From Elymus sibiricus (lineage: Eukaryota; Streptophyta; Magnoliopsida; Poales; Poaceae), in assembly GCA_039707655.1 (NCBI GenBank), contig CM077666.1, forward strand, positions 304,260,166 through 304,324,165: a DNA stretch of 64,000 nucleotides. Reading direction: 5' to 3'. Both the position numbers and the translations under genes were made by a program. This document shows, in pieces, positions 10,740 to 23,323 of this stretch (its first letter is position 1; every line of letters begins with the position of its first letter). The notes under the pieces are model-generated. The model saw only the letters and a program-made list of their open reading frames with translations. It was not told the DNA's origin and made no database searches.

Positions 10740-13700
10740 TTAAGAGGTAGGCTGAAAGAGAGCGGGATATTCTTCACGAAGACGATCCTCTCGTTCCCAA
10801 GTGGCTTCATTTTCAGAATGATTCGACCACTGGACTTTAAGGAACTTGATTGCCTTCTGACGAGTTCGACGTTCAGCTTGATCAAGAATGCGGATCGGAT
10901 ACTCTTGATAAGAAAGATCCTCTTGCAGCTCAAGCATTTCATGATCCACTGCTCGGATAGGATCCTTGAAGCAGCGATGGAGTTGCGACACATGAAAGAC
11001 ATCATGCACTTGAGAAAGGTTCGGCGGCAATTGCAATTGATATGCCACTTCTCCTCGACGAGCGAGAATACGGAACGGGCCAATGTAGCGAGGAGCTAAC
11101 TTGCCCTTGATTCCGAACCGATGAGTGCCTTTAAATGGAGTAACACGAAGGTAAGCCTGTTCGCCAGGTTGATAGACCATTACCTTGTGTTTACTGTCAT
11201 AGTAGCTCTTCTGACGAGACTGAGCAGTTTTCAAATGTTCACGAACAATACGGACTTGCTCTTCAGCTTGCTGAATAATGTCCGGTCCAACGAGTGAACG
11301 TTCCCCAGTTTCTGACCAATTCAGAGGGGTCCGACACTTATGTCCATATAGAACTTCAAAGGGTGCCATCTTCAAACTAGCTTGATAGCTATTGTTGTAA
11401 GAGAATTCGGCATATGGGAGAGATTCTTCCCATTTCTTACCGAATGAGATGACGCAAGCTCGAAGCATATCCTCAAGCACTTGATTGACTCGTTCAACTT
11501 GTCCCTGGGACTGGGGGTGAAAAGCGGTGCTGAAGGACAGATGAGTTCCCATAGCTTCTTGGAAACTGTTCCAAAACCTTGAGGTAAAGAGGCTGCCACG
11601 GTCTGAGCTGATCTCCAACGGAATACCGTGGAGTGACACAATTCTGGAAACATACAAGTCTGCTACCTGACTAGCAGTGATTGTCTCCTTGACTGGCAGA
11701 AAGTGAGCAACCTTTGAGAATCGGTCAATGACGACAAAAATAGCATCATGACCCTTCTGCGATCTGGGAAAACCAGTAATGAAATCCATTTCGACCTTGT
11801 CCCGTTTCCATTCAGGAATAGTAAGTGGTTGCAGAAGTCCAACAGGTCTTTGATGTTCTGCTTTGATGCGACGGCAAACGTCACACTCAGCAACATAACG
11901 AGCAATGTCCCGCTTCATATCAGGCCACCAGTAACGTTGACGAATGTCTTGGTACATTTTTGTACTACCCGGATGAATAGATAAAGGTGTGTCATGTGCT
12001 TCTTTCATGACATCCGAGCGAGAGTTTGATCTCTTTCTGGGGACCACTAGGCGGCCTTTGAAGAACAATGCACCATCATCACCAACATGGTAGAATGAAG
12101 AATTTCCCTTTGAGAGGTATTTCTTAATCTTCTCGACTTTAGAGTCATATTTCTGCCTTGTCTTGATGTTATGCTCAAGATCTGGTTCAACAACCAAGGT
12201 AGTTAGATATCCTTGAGGAACTATCTCGATGTTCACCTTTCGAAGCTCTTCATACAGGAGTGGCTGCTGCAATTGAACCTCAAGTTCACAACAGTAGGAT
12301 TTACGGCTCAAGGCATCGGCCATCACATTAGCCTTGCCAGGGGTATAAGAAATACCCAAATCATAGTCGGTAATGGCCTCCATCCATCTTTGCTGACGGA
12401 GGTTCAGAGATGGTTGAGTGAACAAGTACTTCAAGCTTTTATGATCCGTGTAGATCTCACAACGATTACCGAGTAGGTAATGTCGCCATAACTTCAATGC
12501 ATAGATGACAGCAGCTAGTTCTAGGTCATATACTGGATAGTTCTCTTCATGCGGGCGCAACTGTCGAGAGCCATAAGCAATCACTTTACGCTCTTGAATT
12601 AGGACACAGCCTAATCCTTGACGGGATGCATCACAATAAATTACGAAGTCCTTGCGGGAATCTGGAGGAGCAAGCACTGGTGCGGATGTCAGCTTGTCCT
12701 TGAGTGTTTGAAAACTTTCCTGACATTTTTCTGTCCACTCAAACTTAACGCCTTTGTGAAGCAGATCAGTCAAAGGCTTAGCAATTTTGGAGAAGTTCTC
12801 GACGAATCGGCGGCAATAACTAGCGAGTCCGAGAAAACTTCTGACTTGCTTGACATTCTTCGGAGGAGTCCATTCAAGAATAGCCTGAACTCGTTCTGGG
12901 TTAACAGCAATGCCATCTTTGGAAATCACATGGCCAAGATAGGTCACCTCGGATAACCAGAACTCGCACTTGGAGTATTTGGCATATAGTTGATGCTCTC
13001 GAAGTTTCTCCAATACAAGCCGAAGATGTTCGGCGTGTTCCTCTTCATTCTTGGAAAATATAAGGATATCATCCAAATAAACCACGACGAACTTGTCGAG
13101 GTAGTCCATGAAGATATAGTTCATCAATCGAGAGAACGTTGCTGGAGCATTAGTTAATCCGAAGGACATAACAGTATACTCGTATGATCCATATCGAGTA
13201 ACGAAGGCTGTCTTCGGAATATCCTCTTTACGAACCCGGATCTGGTGGTATCCCAATCTCAAATCAAGTTTAGAGAACACTGAGGAACCAGCAAGTTGAT
13301 CATACAGATCATTGATTCTGGGAAGCGGGTACTTGTTCTGAATTGTTGCATGGTTGATAGGTCGGTAATCTTGGACCAGACGGTTCGTACCATCCTTCTT
13401 CTTGACAAAGAGAGAAGGTGCTCCCCAAGCAGAGGAACTGGGGCGGATGAAACCCTTTTTAAGTGACTTGTTGATTTCCTCCTTAAGTTCAAGGAGTTCA
13501 TGAGGTGGCATCTTGTACGGACGCTTAGCAATAGGGGTAGTGCCTGGTTTCAAGTCGATGACGAACTCGACAGCTCTAACAGGGGGTATTCCTGGAAGTT
13601 CTTCCGGAAAGACGTCCGGAAAATCGCAAACGACTGGAACGTTCTCAATTCCCTCAAAAGCGTTCAAAGCATTCAGAGCATATATCTGGCTCTCGGCATC

Positions 13701-14102
13701 CTGAACTGTTCGGGCTGAGTATTTGACTGTCTGGCCAGAAGGATGTGTAAGTTGGACTTTCTTAGCAGCGCAGTCAATCAAAGCATTATGGGCGGTCAAC
13801 CAGTCCATACCGAGAATGATGTCTATGTCGGAAGGTCCGAGAGCAATAAGGGAAACCGAGAACAGCAACCCTTCAATTCTGATCTGATTGTTGTGACTTA
13901 CCATCTTGGTTTGCCACCTGGAACGAGGAGTGATAATCTCTAGTGGTGTAGGCAACAACTCTAGGGGTAGTTCATGCCGCTGAGCAAACTGTTGAGACAC
14001 AAAGGAATGTGATGCCCCGGAATCAAAGAGAATAGAAGCTGCCACTGAATTAACTGGCAGAGTTCCCATCACGATTTTAGGGGACTCACGGGCTTCTTTC
14101 AT
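10740..14102 (-). CDS. pol: Tekay chromovirus pol: protease, RT, RNase H, integrase, chromodomain (uninterrupted)
   Basis: The 1120-codon frame has no stop. The aspartic protease shows DSGA at residues 27-30. The RT has the catalytic YLDD at 342-345. RNase H has D491 (YCDAS), E528 and D553 (YTDHK). Integrase has the zinc-binding H703, H710, C740 and C743 and catalytic D773, D834 and E870, then a GPY/F-like segment near 1001-1012 and a C-terminal chromodomain at about 1069-1117. In chromoviruses the chromodomain steers insertion into heterochromatin. The ATG at 14102 is only the first Met after an in-frame TAG; gag upstream is in the same frame, so the native product was a gag-pol polyprotein. 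Catalytic residues are present, but gag is broken and the LTR ends are worn, so autonomous activity is doubtful. Confidence 0.85.
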   Translation of the reverse strand: MKEARESPKIVMGTLPVNSVAASILFDSGASHSFVSQQFAQRHELPLELLPTPLEIITPRSRWQTKMVSHNNQIRIEGLLFSVSLIALGPSDIDIILGMDWLTAHNALIDCAAKKVQLTHPSGQTVKYSARTVQDAESQIYALNALNAFEGIENVPVVCDFPDVFPEELPGIPPVRAVEFVIDLKPGTTPIAKRPYKMPPHELLELKEEINKSLKKGFIRPSSSAWGAPSLFVKKKDGTNRLVQDYRPINHATIQNKYPLPRINDLYDQLAGSSVFSKLDLRLGYHQIRVRKEDIPKTAFVTRYGSYEYTVMSFGLTNAPATFSRLMNYIFMDYLDKFVVVYLDDILIFSKNEEEHAEHLRLVLEKLREHQLYAKYSKCEFWLSEVTYLGHVISKDGIAVNPERVQAILEWTPPKNVKQVRSFLGLASYCRRFVENFSKIAKPLTDLLHKGVKFEWTEKCQESFQTLKDKLTSAPVLAPPDSRKDFVIYCDASRQGLGCVLIQERKVIAYGSRQLRPHEENYPVYDLELAAVIYALKLWRHYLLGNRCEIYTDHKSLKYLFTQPSLNLRQQRWMEAITDYDLGISYTPGKANVMADALSRKSYCCELEVQLQQPLLYEELRKVNIEIVPQGYLTTLVVEPDLEHNIKTRQKYDSKVEKIKKYLSKGNSSFYHVGDDGALFFKGRLVVPRKRSNSRSDVMKEAHDTPLSIHPGSTKMYQDIRQRYWWPDMKRDIARYVAECDVCRRIKAEHQRPVGLLQPLTIPEWKRDKVEMDFITGFPRSQKGHDAIFVVIDRFSKVAHFLPVKETITASQVADLYVSRIVSLHGIPLEISSDRGSLFTSRFWNSFQEAMGTHLSFSTAFHPQSQGQVERVNQVLEDMLRACVISFGKKWEESLPYAEFSYNNSYQASLKMAPFEVLYGHKCRTPLNWSETGERSLVGPDIIQQAEEQVRIVREHLKTAQSRQKSYYDSKHKVMVYQPGEQAYLRVTPFKGTHRFGIKGKLAPRYIGPFRILARRGEVAYQLQLPPNLSQVHDVFHVSQLHRCFKDPIRAVDHEMLELQEDLSYQEYPIRILDQAERRTRQKAIKFLKVQWSNHSENEATWEREDRLREEYPALFQPTS

Positions 14103-14117
14103 CTTGACATGAGTGAC

Positions 14118-15194
14118 CTAGCCACAATTCATAGCAGGCGGCTTGGCACTATCACTGATGCTATGATGGTTTCGACGGCCCTTCTTATGGCCAACAGAAG
14201 GACGTGATGTTTTCTGTGGCTGACCCTGGCGACAGTTGAGAGCACGGTGCCCTGGCTGTCCACACTTGAAGCAATTCTCATCATTGGGGTGAGGAGCCAT
14301 AGTATTGGGCTGTCTATTTTGAGCATTGGGTTGTCTTGGCGGTGCGGGCGGACTAGGAGGGAGCACAACATTGGGCTGAACTCTGAGCTGTCTCGGCGGC
14401 GGAGGCAGACGAGGTGCGACGTAAGATGGCCTTGGTGTTGGAGCTGGTCGGTGATGTACATTGTGCGGAATCCAGACCCAACATTTCTGAGCAGGCTGAC
14501 CCGAAGACGAGCCAACGTCACGAGTGCGCTTGAGCGACTCCTGGTACTCATTCAAAGCAGTTTCAATTCGGAAAGACTGGCTGACAAGCGTTACAAAGTC
14601 TGCAGCTTCATGAATAGCAAGTGCGAGCTTTATATCATGATGCAGTCCTTCACGGAATTTCTCCTACTTGCGAGCGTCAGTGCAGACGTCATCCTCAGCA
14701 TAGCGGGATAATTCAAGAAATTTCCTCTGATATTCATCCACAGTCACTTTGCCCTGTGTGAGTTTGCGGAACTCCTTCTTCTTCTGGTCGATCAGACCTT
14801 GAGGAATGTGCCGTGCACGAAAGGCTGACTGAAATTCCTGCCAAGTGGTTACAGTTCCAGCAGGCAGCATACGCCTGTGGCTTTCCCACCATTGAGCAGC
14901 TGGACCCTTCAAGTGAAATGCCGCAAAGGTGACGTAACTGTCAGGGGCAACACTAGCTGACTCCATCTCAAACAGAATATCACGAAGCCAATCATCAGCA
15001 TCCATAGGATTGGTGGAGTTGCGGAAAACAGACGGGTTGAGGCGCACAAACTCTTGCAGTGAGATTGGTCCAGGCTCCTGACGAGCATCGTTGCGTTCCA
15101 AACGATTTACCAGACTCTCGTTGAGTTGACGATTCAATTCAAACTGCTGCATCATTGCGGCAATATAGGGTGGAGGTGGAGGATCGTCAGCCAT
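14118..15194 (-). pseudogene. gag: gag of the Tekay element, broken by two TAG codons
   Basis: The frame starts with ATG at 15194. The N-terminal half has the retrotransposon gag core with DADDWLRDILFEME near residue 65 and AAQWWESHRR further on. TAG at 14666-14664 follows residue 176, after which the same frame runs to a CCHC zinc knuckle (CFKCGQPGHRALNC), which in the family binds RNA. A second TAG at 14120-14118 separates gag from pol in the same frame. At the second site the Tekay copy at 34125 has CAG, so this stop is probably CAG to TAG. No frameshift was found in gag. Confidence 0.8.
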
Positions 15195-15637
15195 CCTGCC
15201 AAATCAATAGGGGTAGTTTAGCAAGAACAACTGCATGTGTTAGAGATCATTTATGACGTAACATGAGAAATGAACAAGTGCATTAGATACATATTAGTAG
15301 TCATTAAAGACATACATATCATTGCATAGAATTGGATATCAACGGACAGCGCGAGTTCGGAAACACACACAGCTAGACAAACTAGGCGGCGCGCAGGCAC
15401 GCGGTGAGGAATACACAACGGGACATAGCAAAGGCTATATCAACGTCGGAGAAAACTTTTGGAGCGAGTAATATGCAAATGACAACGTAGGGTGTCTTCG
15501 ATAAAAGGATCCTGCGGTCCGTGGGCATTGTGCAGCAGAACCTGGCCCTCATCTTGAAGAAAGGGGGGATAAATCCAGAACTCTGGGTGGATGTGATCAC
15601 GAGAACCTAATGTTAGAGTTAGTAAATATTTAACCCA
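15195..15637 (-). other. leader between 5' LTR and gag of the Tekay element
   Basis: About 440 bases with no ORF. A primer-binding site of the initiator-Met type (TGGTATCAGAGC) should lie next to the LTR near 15630 on the minus strand, but I cannot recognise one; this stretch looks altered. Confidence 0.55.
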
Positions 15638-18600
15638 ACTTAATCTGCACTAATCATACACGCAAATGCACACGATCAAGCCTAGGGACTCACTTGAAGA
15701 TATCACAACACAACTCTTGACACAAAATAAAATAATACAAGCTTTATATTACAAGCCAGGGGCCTCGAGGGCTCAAATACATAAGCTCGCGATCAAGCGT
15801 CAGCGGAAACAACAGTATCTGAGTACAGACACAAAGTTAAACAAAGATGCCTTAAGAAGGCGAAAACAAACAACAACTCCGATCGAAAGAGGCAAGGCCT
15901 CCTGCCTGGGAGCCTCCTAAACTACTCCTGGTCGTCGGCGGTCTCCATGTAGTAGAAGAATACTCCGGGGATCTCCTGCTCCTGGGCTCCTTCGTCTGAT
16001 GTATCATCAATTGGATATGGGGAAAAGAATAGCAGATCAACCGTGAGTACTCATCCAAAGTACTCGCATGACTGACATCAGAACTATACTAATATGCATT
16101 TGTATCAAAGGAAAGGGGCTATATCTTTGGACTGAACTGCAGAATGCCAGAGTAGAGGGGGAGAAGCCTAGCCTATCGAAGACTAGCATCTTCAAGCAAT
16201 CTTGCAGCATCAGAAGAGAGTAGAGTAGAGTAACATACAATAGTGGTTTTATAGGAGCAACTCCCTGAGATCCTTTCTCAACTATCCCGCGAGAAAGCGA
16301 TCCAGAGAGCAATAGTAATAGTTTAATATTTATCACCATCACTTTGTAGTTGTCATGGATCCGGATACAACTCCGAGCGTCCTGTTACCGTGGACACGGC
16401 TATTCGAATAGACCACTTCCCTGCAGGGGTGCACTACTGTTACCCAACACGCTCGATTAACTCTGGCCGGACACACTTTATTGGGTCATGCCCGGCCTCG
16501 GCTGATCGACACACCGCAGCCCTACCTAGAGCTCAGCAGAGAGGTCCCCGGCGATCTACATCCTAAGTGCTCAGGGGTCTTGGGCCCATCTCCCTTTGCA
16601 CTCCGGGTCGTTGCGAGCAGGGCGAGTCCAGGCACCACCTCTGTCCTGGATGGCGCCGGCCTAGCCGTGCCGCAATGCTGCACTGGACGTCTGACAGAGC
16701 TTTCGGCTGATACATACGGCGTAGAGGGCCCCATTAAACCATTATCCCAAGTGATGGTAGTGCGTATAGGCCAGTGGCCAACTCAGATCAAATACCCAAA
16801 TCCGTTAGGCGTGTTTAGTAACTCGCAGGGACAAACAGGGTTCCTGTCGCTCCGACTTGGTAAGACATATCGCGCGGGTGCTCTTGTAGCTGACCCGTCT
16901 TTAGTAGTATTCTCTCGTGGGCACCCTTGGGGCTAGCCCGACTTTAACAGTTTAAGAAGTGCAGTAGTGTAAACATTTCCGCGATCACACCCAGAGTGAT
17001 CACGGCCCGGTAACAAACATGGCATACGGACAAGGCGAAGGGCCACAGATAAAGCAGTAGCATAGCTAACTAAGGATTGTGGGACAGCAGGTAAAGTATC
17101 AATAGCAGACGACAAAATCAGGCTATGCATCAGAATAGGAGCTATCGGAATAGTAGCAGGGGCAATTCTAATGCAAGAATAAGAGAGAAGGAATGGGTGA
17201 TATCTGGATGATCAAGGGGTTTTGCTTGCCTGGAAGCTCTATTGAAGGGGGGAAGAAGGGTCGTCGACGACGTAGTCGATCACAGTGGCAGCATCGGTCT
17301 CGGGGTCTACCGGAGAGAAGGAGGGGGAAGAAACAATAAATACACGGCAATAATGCAACAGGGATGCATGACATGTCTAAATGATATGCAGAGGTGTTTT
17401 ACTGCCTATCGAAATGACTTAGTTAATTTCGGAATTTATTTGGATTTATTTTATTAAAGTCAGTCACTATTCATATACCGGATACGGGCAAAATGTTGCA
17501 TGTTTAGTATGATAGAGGGGTGTGACAGGTATGCGGATAGTATATTCAGATTCTAAACATTTTTCTGATATTTTTTCATATATAAAATATTTCAATCCGA
17601 GTTACGGTTTAAAAGATATGATTTTTCAAAGTTTTAATGATTTTCTGGAATTTTATTTATTTATTTAATTCAACATTATCCGAAACAGTGATTGCTGACG
17701 TCAGCATGACGTCAGCAGTCCGTTGACTGGTCAACCTGACAGGTGGGTCCCACCTGTCAGTCACTATTTAGGTTAATTAGTGATTAATTAACTAATTACA
17801 GATTAATTAAATTAATTAATAATTAGTTTAATTAAACAGGGTTAATTAAGTTAATTTGTTAGTTAGTTAATTAATTAATTAATTATTACTTAATTATTTA
17901 TTTATTTTCTTTTATTCTTTTCTTTTATTCTTTTTATTTCATTTTCATTTCAAACAATAAACAGGGGTGGGCCCTAGGCGTCAGTGGAACAGGCGGATGT
18001 GTCCGCCCGTGTCCATTCGGGCTCCGGACACGTCCGGTGACCACAGTGCGCGCGCGGGCACACAGCGGGGGCGGACGTGTCCGCGGCTACGCGTGCGCGC
18101 GCGCGGACAGAGGCGAGCGATGGCGAAGCGGCTGCGGCAGGCTGCGCTGGGGAGCAGCAGCGGCGGCAGGCGGCGATGGGGAGCAGCGGCAGGCGGTGGC
18201 TAGCGGCGGGCGACAGCGGTAGCAGCAGCGGGAAGCAGGGGAGTGCGGGGGCGCGTAGGCGCGGGCGCCTGCGGGGAGGCGACCGCGTAGGCGAGCAGAG
18301 GCGCGGCCAGGCGAGGCCATGCGCGCGAGCTGCGGGCGGGCGGCAGCGGCGCGGTGAGCTCAGCGAGCAGCGGCGAGAGCAGCAAGCGGTGGCAGACGGC
18401 AGCGGGAGGCGGCGACAGAGAAGGGGGAGGAGGAGGGGTTCCTCACCCCGCTGTAGTCGAACGGGGCCGGCGAGGCTCGGTGAAGCCGAGTCGGGGAGGA
18501 GGTCGGGGAGGCGACGGCGAACGGCGAGACGGCGACGACGGGGACGAGGCGGCGATGCGGCGGCCGGGTCGGGCGAGAGAGAGAGAGGTACGAGGAGTGG

Positions 18601-19137
18601 GGGTGGGTTAGGGTTTCGGGTGGCGGTGGCGTGGGCCGGCCACTCTGGCCTAAGGCCGAGTCGGCCAGGGGGATTTCCTTTACCTTTTTCTTTTGTTTTT
18701 ATTTTAGTTACTTTCTGCAAATAGATTTGTATCAATTGGACTTTTGTAAAATAGGTGGCTTGGTCCAAAAATTGCAGTGGAATAGTAGCTATCACCAGAA
18801 ATTGGTTTGGAGTTAAAAGGATTTCATCTGAATTTTTAATTAAATAAAATGATATTAAAATGCTGCTGTTAGCTACTGTTTTAGGTTGTTAGAGTCATTT
18901 AACTCATCTAATTAATGTTGGTTGTATTTTTATAATTGCCTCTGGATTATTTGCAATATTATGAACATTTTAGTTTTCACATTTGAACAACTTTTATTTT
19001 CGCTTTTATATTTGAATTGAAATTTGAATTTGAATTTGAAATGAGATATGATGGAAATGATGATCAAGCACTGTTCAACATGATGACATGGCGTTATCAA
19101 CAGGTCATTACTGTAGCTATTACATGGGGATGTTACA
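15638..19137 (-). repeat. 5' LTR of the minus-strand Tekay element
   Basis: Nearly full-length partner of 7264-10703, with the same AT tract (about 17770-17905) and GC-rich segment (about 17950-18660). The inner end near 15638 lacks the GGGCGTCACA terminus of the other LTR. A 13-base insertion near 16095 and several GC-rich indels distinguish the copies. Confidence 0.85.
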
Positions 19138-20131
19138 CTGCCCTCTCTATCTTCTTGTGATGAATTGAGTCTTTCCCTTTGAGGATTCGTTATTGTCGGA
19201 TTGAATATTTCAGATTTGAGAACACTTGATGTATGTCTTGCAAGTGGATACCCATGGTGATAATGGGGTATTCTATTAGTTCACTTGATGTATGTTTTGG
19301 TGAACAACTCGCGGATTCCCGTGACCTTAGGGTAATCTAGGCATAGGGGTTGATTGCACGTTTTCATCTTCTTTTCTCCGATAGAAACTTTGGGGCACTC
19401 TTTGAAGTTCTTTGTGTGGATTGAATATTATGAATCTGAAGTTGTTTGATGCGTATCGAATAATCAACTCACGGATACTTGTGGTGACATTGGAGTATCT
19501 AGGTGAAATTAGAGTTGGTTGATGCGTATCATATGGTGTTATTTTAGTACAAACTCTAGGGCTGTTTGTGACTCTTATAGGGATGGCTCAATAGATTGAT
19601 CGGAAAGGATAACTTTGAGGTGGTTTCGTACACTACAACAATTTCATCTTATGTTCTCCTCTAATAGGAACTTTGGAGTGATTCTTTGTCGCACGTGGAG
19701 GGATTGTTATATGATTCAATTATGTTAGCACTGTTGAGAGATTGCACTAGTGAAAGTATGAACCCTAGGCCTTGTTTTCAAGCATTGCAATACCGTTTGT
19801 GCTTCGTTTTATCACTTGCTACCTTGCTGTTTTTATATTTTCAGATTGCAAAAACCCATATCTACTATCCATACTACACTTGTGTCACCATCTCTTCTCC
19901 GAACTAGTGCACCTATACAATTTACCATTGTATTGGGTGTGTTGGGGACACAAGAGATTTCTTGTATTTGATTGTAGGGTTGTTTGAGAGAGACCATCTT
20001 CATCCTACGCCTCCCACGGATTGATAAACCTTAGGTCATCCAGTTGAGGGAAATTTGCTACTGTCCTACAAAACTCTGCACTTTAAGGCCCAACAACGTC
20101 TACAAGAATAAAAGTTGCATAGTAGACATCA
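19138..20131 (+). repeat. 3' LTR of the Athila-type element, second part
   Basis: Resumes with the target duplication CTGCC and runs to GTAGACATCA at 20131. It has no real ORF; short open frames near 19686-19987 are LTR sequence. Confidence 0.8.
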
Positions 20132-20161
20132 AATAATGGGTGGGAGATTGGTTCGTAGTTA

Positions 20162-20705
20162 TGATACATCTCCAACGTATCGAGTTTTCCAAACACTTTT
20201 GCTCTTGTTTTGACCTCTAATTTGCATGATTTGAATGAAACTAACCCGGACTGGCGTTGTTTTCAGCAGAACTACCGCAGTGTTGTTTTTTGTGCAGAAA
20301 TAAAAGGTTCTCGGAATTGGACGAGAATTATTTTGGAGTTACCGAAGGGGGCCCACCAGGGCGCCACAAGGGCAGGTGGCACGGCCACCCGTGGCCGTGC
20401 CACCCAGGCTTGTGGGGCCGCAGGACCTCCGTTTGATAAAATTCCAGCGGTATATATTCACATCCTCCGAGAAAAAAATATTAGGTAGACAGTTTTATCG
20501 CGTTTTACGATACGAAACCGCCGCCACCTCCTGTTTTTCATCGGGAGCCCTGATCTGGAGTCCACTCGTGGCTACGGAGAGAGGGATTCGTCGCCTTCAT
20601 CATCGCCAACCCTTCTCCAACAATTTTATGGTGCTCACAATCATGTGTCGCCTTGTAGGTATACTGGAGGTAGATGTGATTGGATGAAATTTCATATGTA
20701 ATCAT
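20162..20705 (+). repeat. Sabrina-like Gypsy LTR fragment (5' part)
   Basis: Begins TGATACATCTCC, 30 bases after the previous LTR, and shares with 6591-6770 the run of sequence containing TTTTCAGCAGAACTACC and TTTTTTGTGCAGAAATAAAA. It fades near 20705 without a recognised LTR end or primer site, so it is a truncated LTR. A purine-rich TATATATTC near 20450 could be its TATA region. Confidence 0.65.
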
Positions 20706-22997
20706 GTCAATTTGTTAGGGTCAGACTGGGAAGGTATGTCTCTCAACCTCTCAACTAACATATACTTTCTTTTTCTTCTTGACATTGTTCTGACATCTTT
20801 TTCTTTTCTTTTTTGTGATGTGACATCTTTTTCTTCTTGACATTGTTCTGACATGAAAGATAGGCTGCTTCACTGATGGTGAGCTATGTTACAGGATCTA
20901 GGTGAGCAATTTCACATTGATAACTTAGTAGTTAAACAACTTGATGTGTCATTGTGCAACCAACGGTACTGCTCTATCTTTTATCAATATCAATTATTCT
21001 ATCATGCCTTCTTGTTTGCTTTCATCCATAACATTATTGGACAGAACCTCTCGCACATGCCTGCTCCAAAATAGAATTTTCTCTATTAGTGCACAAATTG
21101 AATGTGATTTAGGCCAAAATTGTACCAAATCAAATCATCCGACCTAATATCATGTGCGTGTATCTTTCCTAATAAATACAAGGTACATAGAACTGGGAGA
21201 TGCTGGCTGTAACCTGCTTCTATGCTTGCAACTTAGGTCTATTTTTCGTGTGTGTGGAGATACTGTTTAGACTAGAGGATTGTGCTTTTAGTATATCAAT
21301 TTATTTTTATTACCACCTAACCATAAAAAATTCATAAACATAACAAGGTCATGGAAGCTCTTCCTATTCTTAGGGATATAGTTGAATGCTCTTCCTTTTA
21401 ACTGATTTTTGTGTGTCCAAAGAACACAAATTTCACATGATTCTGAATAGATTTTTGTTAACAGTAGATTGCTGATTTATTTATCAACTTTTATATTTGT
21501 CATCAATGTTTCTTCCGGCTTCTCGCTTTCAGCACCAACCAGTGCATGGATTTATCGTGTGATAGCCCAAAATCAGAAAGCGTTGCATTGTTTTATTGTC
21601 ATTGAAAGTTCAGATGGATTTCCCCATGCTAAATTATAGTACAAATTTGAGCTTCGCGTGATTAGATGGACCTAAAAGAAATGTCCAGCAAGTGACAGAC
21701 ATGGTTATAAGACTAAAAATTTCTTCTTCTTTTGCGGGTATAAGACTAAAAAATTCAAACACATAGTTACGTCCATGTTACTGTTATCTACAAGAGCATT
21801 ATAGCTGACTTCAATTCAAAGCACACAGATGGTGTACTTTGTTATTACCAGTTAAGGTCTTGTTTTTTTATTAACATTGCTACATTAAACTCATTTGCTC
21901 CATCAAACTCATTAGTTACACTTTTTTCCATTCTACATATCCTACTTCTGACACTGTAGGAACCTGCACTCCTGGCCTCCTCTATTTACCAACACTATGT
22001 CACATATGCAAATAACATAAGTTGCCAAACTCCAAATCAAAAATCCAGATTATATAGTCATCATACTGAGGATTGTGTTACTCCTAATTTAGAAAGAAAA
22101 GGTAGTTTTTCAATCTGCTATTTACAAAACAATGATTAGTTGACACTTGCTTGTTTGAAATAGATCGTCAATTTGTAGTATGCTTCAGTTCTTTAAAAAC
22201 ATTTTTAGCCTGCAGGTTACTTTCATAAGAAAATTAGTCCTTCGTTTAAATTATTTCTATTTGGAAGGGAGGTTTGTTCCTTTGGTAACCATTAGTTTGA
22301 ATTATACCGATCTAGATGGATACAATTTTTTTATCATTTAACACTGTGTTAGACAATATCTGATATCGACTATAGTATAATGTTTTTCTCCTTCCTCGAC
22401 ATACCCTACATTGACCAGTTCTGAGTGTTTATGTAAGTTTGTGCCAAAGAGTAAAAAACAAGAAGATTTAGCTTTCATTCCAGTTTAGGTGCTCCTTGTG
22501 TTGGTAAATTTGTTACACTATAGTAGTGATAATACATATAGAAATTATATTACCAATTAGATAATCGTTCATGGGCAGTGTGAGGGCCCGAGGCACTTCG
22601 CACATCAGTTTGAGAGAAAATTTATTTGGCCTTGGGAGATAGTCCATGGAGTGCTTTTTTTGGTCCTTGCAGCTACCATTATTAGGTAATATTCTTCATT
22701 AGACAATAGTTTTCCTTGCATTTTGTTCCGAGCAAGTTTTGTCTCTTTGGTATACTTTTCTATCAGCTGCTATACAGTTATTGCAAGTTTGATGTGTTAA
22801 TTCACTGCTCACACGAGCATGCTAAAGTTGTTGTTTTTTGTTGGTAAAGCCAAAGTGTTACTGGAAGTTACAACAGACGGGCTTACCTTTTTAGACGCGA
22901 AAAAATGATAGAGCTCTCCTTTCTTAAAATGTTATCTTTGTAGTGGGCCTGTTTAGAAAAAAGAAGTAACTACTATTTCCAGACTTGTGTCTGTTTG
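20706..22997. other. unassigned AT-rich DNA, no gene recognised
   Basis: About 2.3 kb with no ORF longer than about 70 codons and no repeat family that I recognise. It lies between an LTR fragment and a SINE and ends before a Helitron-like terminus at 23500, so it could be the body of a Helitron or ancient degraded DNA. Confidence 0.45.
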
Positions 22998-23307
22998 GCG
23001 AACCAACCTGTGGTTGGAAGGTTAGGAGGACAGTGGTATCCCCAGGCCACTAGGGTTCAAGTCCTAGACTTGACATTGGTGCTTGCATTATTCCTGTATT
23101 TATTTCAGGCTTCCGGCAATGTTCGTTAAGTGGGAGGAGACGTTCCTATTGATTGCGAGGTTCCTGTGGTGACTTCGTAAAATCTCAAGATACTATGCCG
23201 GTTCAATCTCTCAGAGGTGCTCATAGGGGTAGAGTGTCGTGCGTGCGTCATAGGGGTGAGTGTATGCTCTTGTATGTGAGCGACTTCGATTGTACTGTGT
23301 TAAAAAA
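22998..23307 (+). mobile_element. tRNA-derived SINE (Au-like)
   Basis: The 310-bp unit begins GCGAACCAACC and ends in TTAAAAAA. A Pol III B box GGTTCAAGTCC lies at 23054-23064 and an A-box-like TTAGGAGGACAGTGG upstream at about 23022. Flanking direct repeats at 22982-22997 and 23308-23323 match at 14 of 16 bases (starting GACTT, ending GTTTG), as expected of LINE-assisted insertion. The body resembles the Au SINE of wheat relatives as I remember it. It has no ORF and depends on LINE enzymes. Confidence 0.8.
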
Positions 23308-23323
23308 GACTTTTGTTTGTTTG

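Larger units (their letters stand above)
7264..19137 (-). mobile_element. Tekay-type chromovirus (Gypsy) nested in the Athila-type 3' LTR
   Basis: The element is about 11.9 kb with LTRs at 7264-10703 and about 15638-19137. It reads on the minus strand, with outer ends TGTAACATCC (at 19137) and GGGCGTCACA (at 7264). Flanks CTACC (7259-7263) and CTGCC (19138-19142) form a 5-bp target duplication with one mismatch, and the host LTR continues in register on both sides. Gag and pol lie in one frame in the order gag, protease, RT, RNase H, integrase, chromodomain. In about 430 aligned LTR bases I counted 13 differences (about 3%), so the insertion is not very recent. Two nonsense codons break the polyprotein. 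Confidence 0.9.
1..20131 (+). mobile_element. 3' portion of an Athila-type Gypsy retrotransposon (Sabrina/WHAM-like), split by a nested insertion
   Basis: The internal region fills 1-6590 and the 3' LTR is 6591-7263 plus 19138-20131. The LTR begins TGATACGTCTCC right after a purine-rich tract ending GGGGATGC, and ends GTAGACATCA, both typical of large Triticeae Gypsy families. A Tekay element (7264-19137) interrupts the LTR. The gag, pol and 5' LTR lie left of the window, so the target duplication cannot be tested. The visible internal part has no reverse transcriptase or integrase, only two copies of an unknown ORF. Family assignment is by sequence style; the LTR order and orientation are clear. 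Confidence 0.8.

Noticed and set aside
20706..22997. Host gene with introns
   Set aside because: Short open pieces and GT/AG pairs exist but no conserved protein segment could be recognised.
22998..23070. tRNA gene
   Set aside because: The A and B boxes belong to a SINE with an extra insertion in the A-box region, a tail and target duplications; no cloverleaf is apparent.
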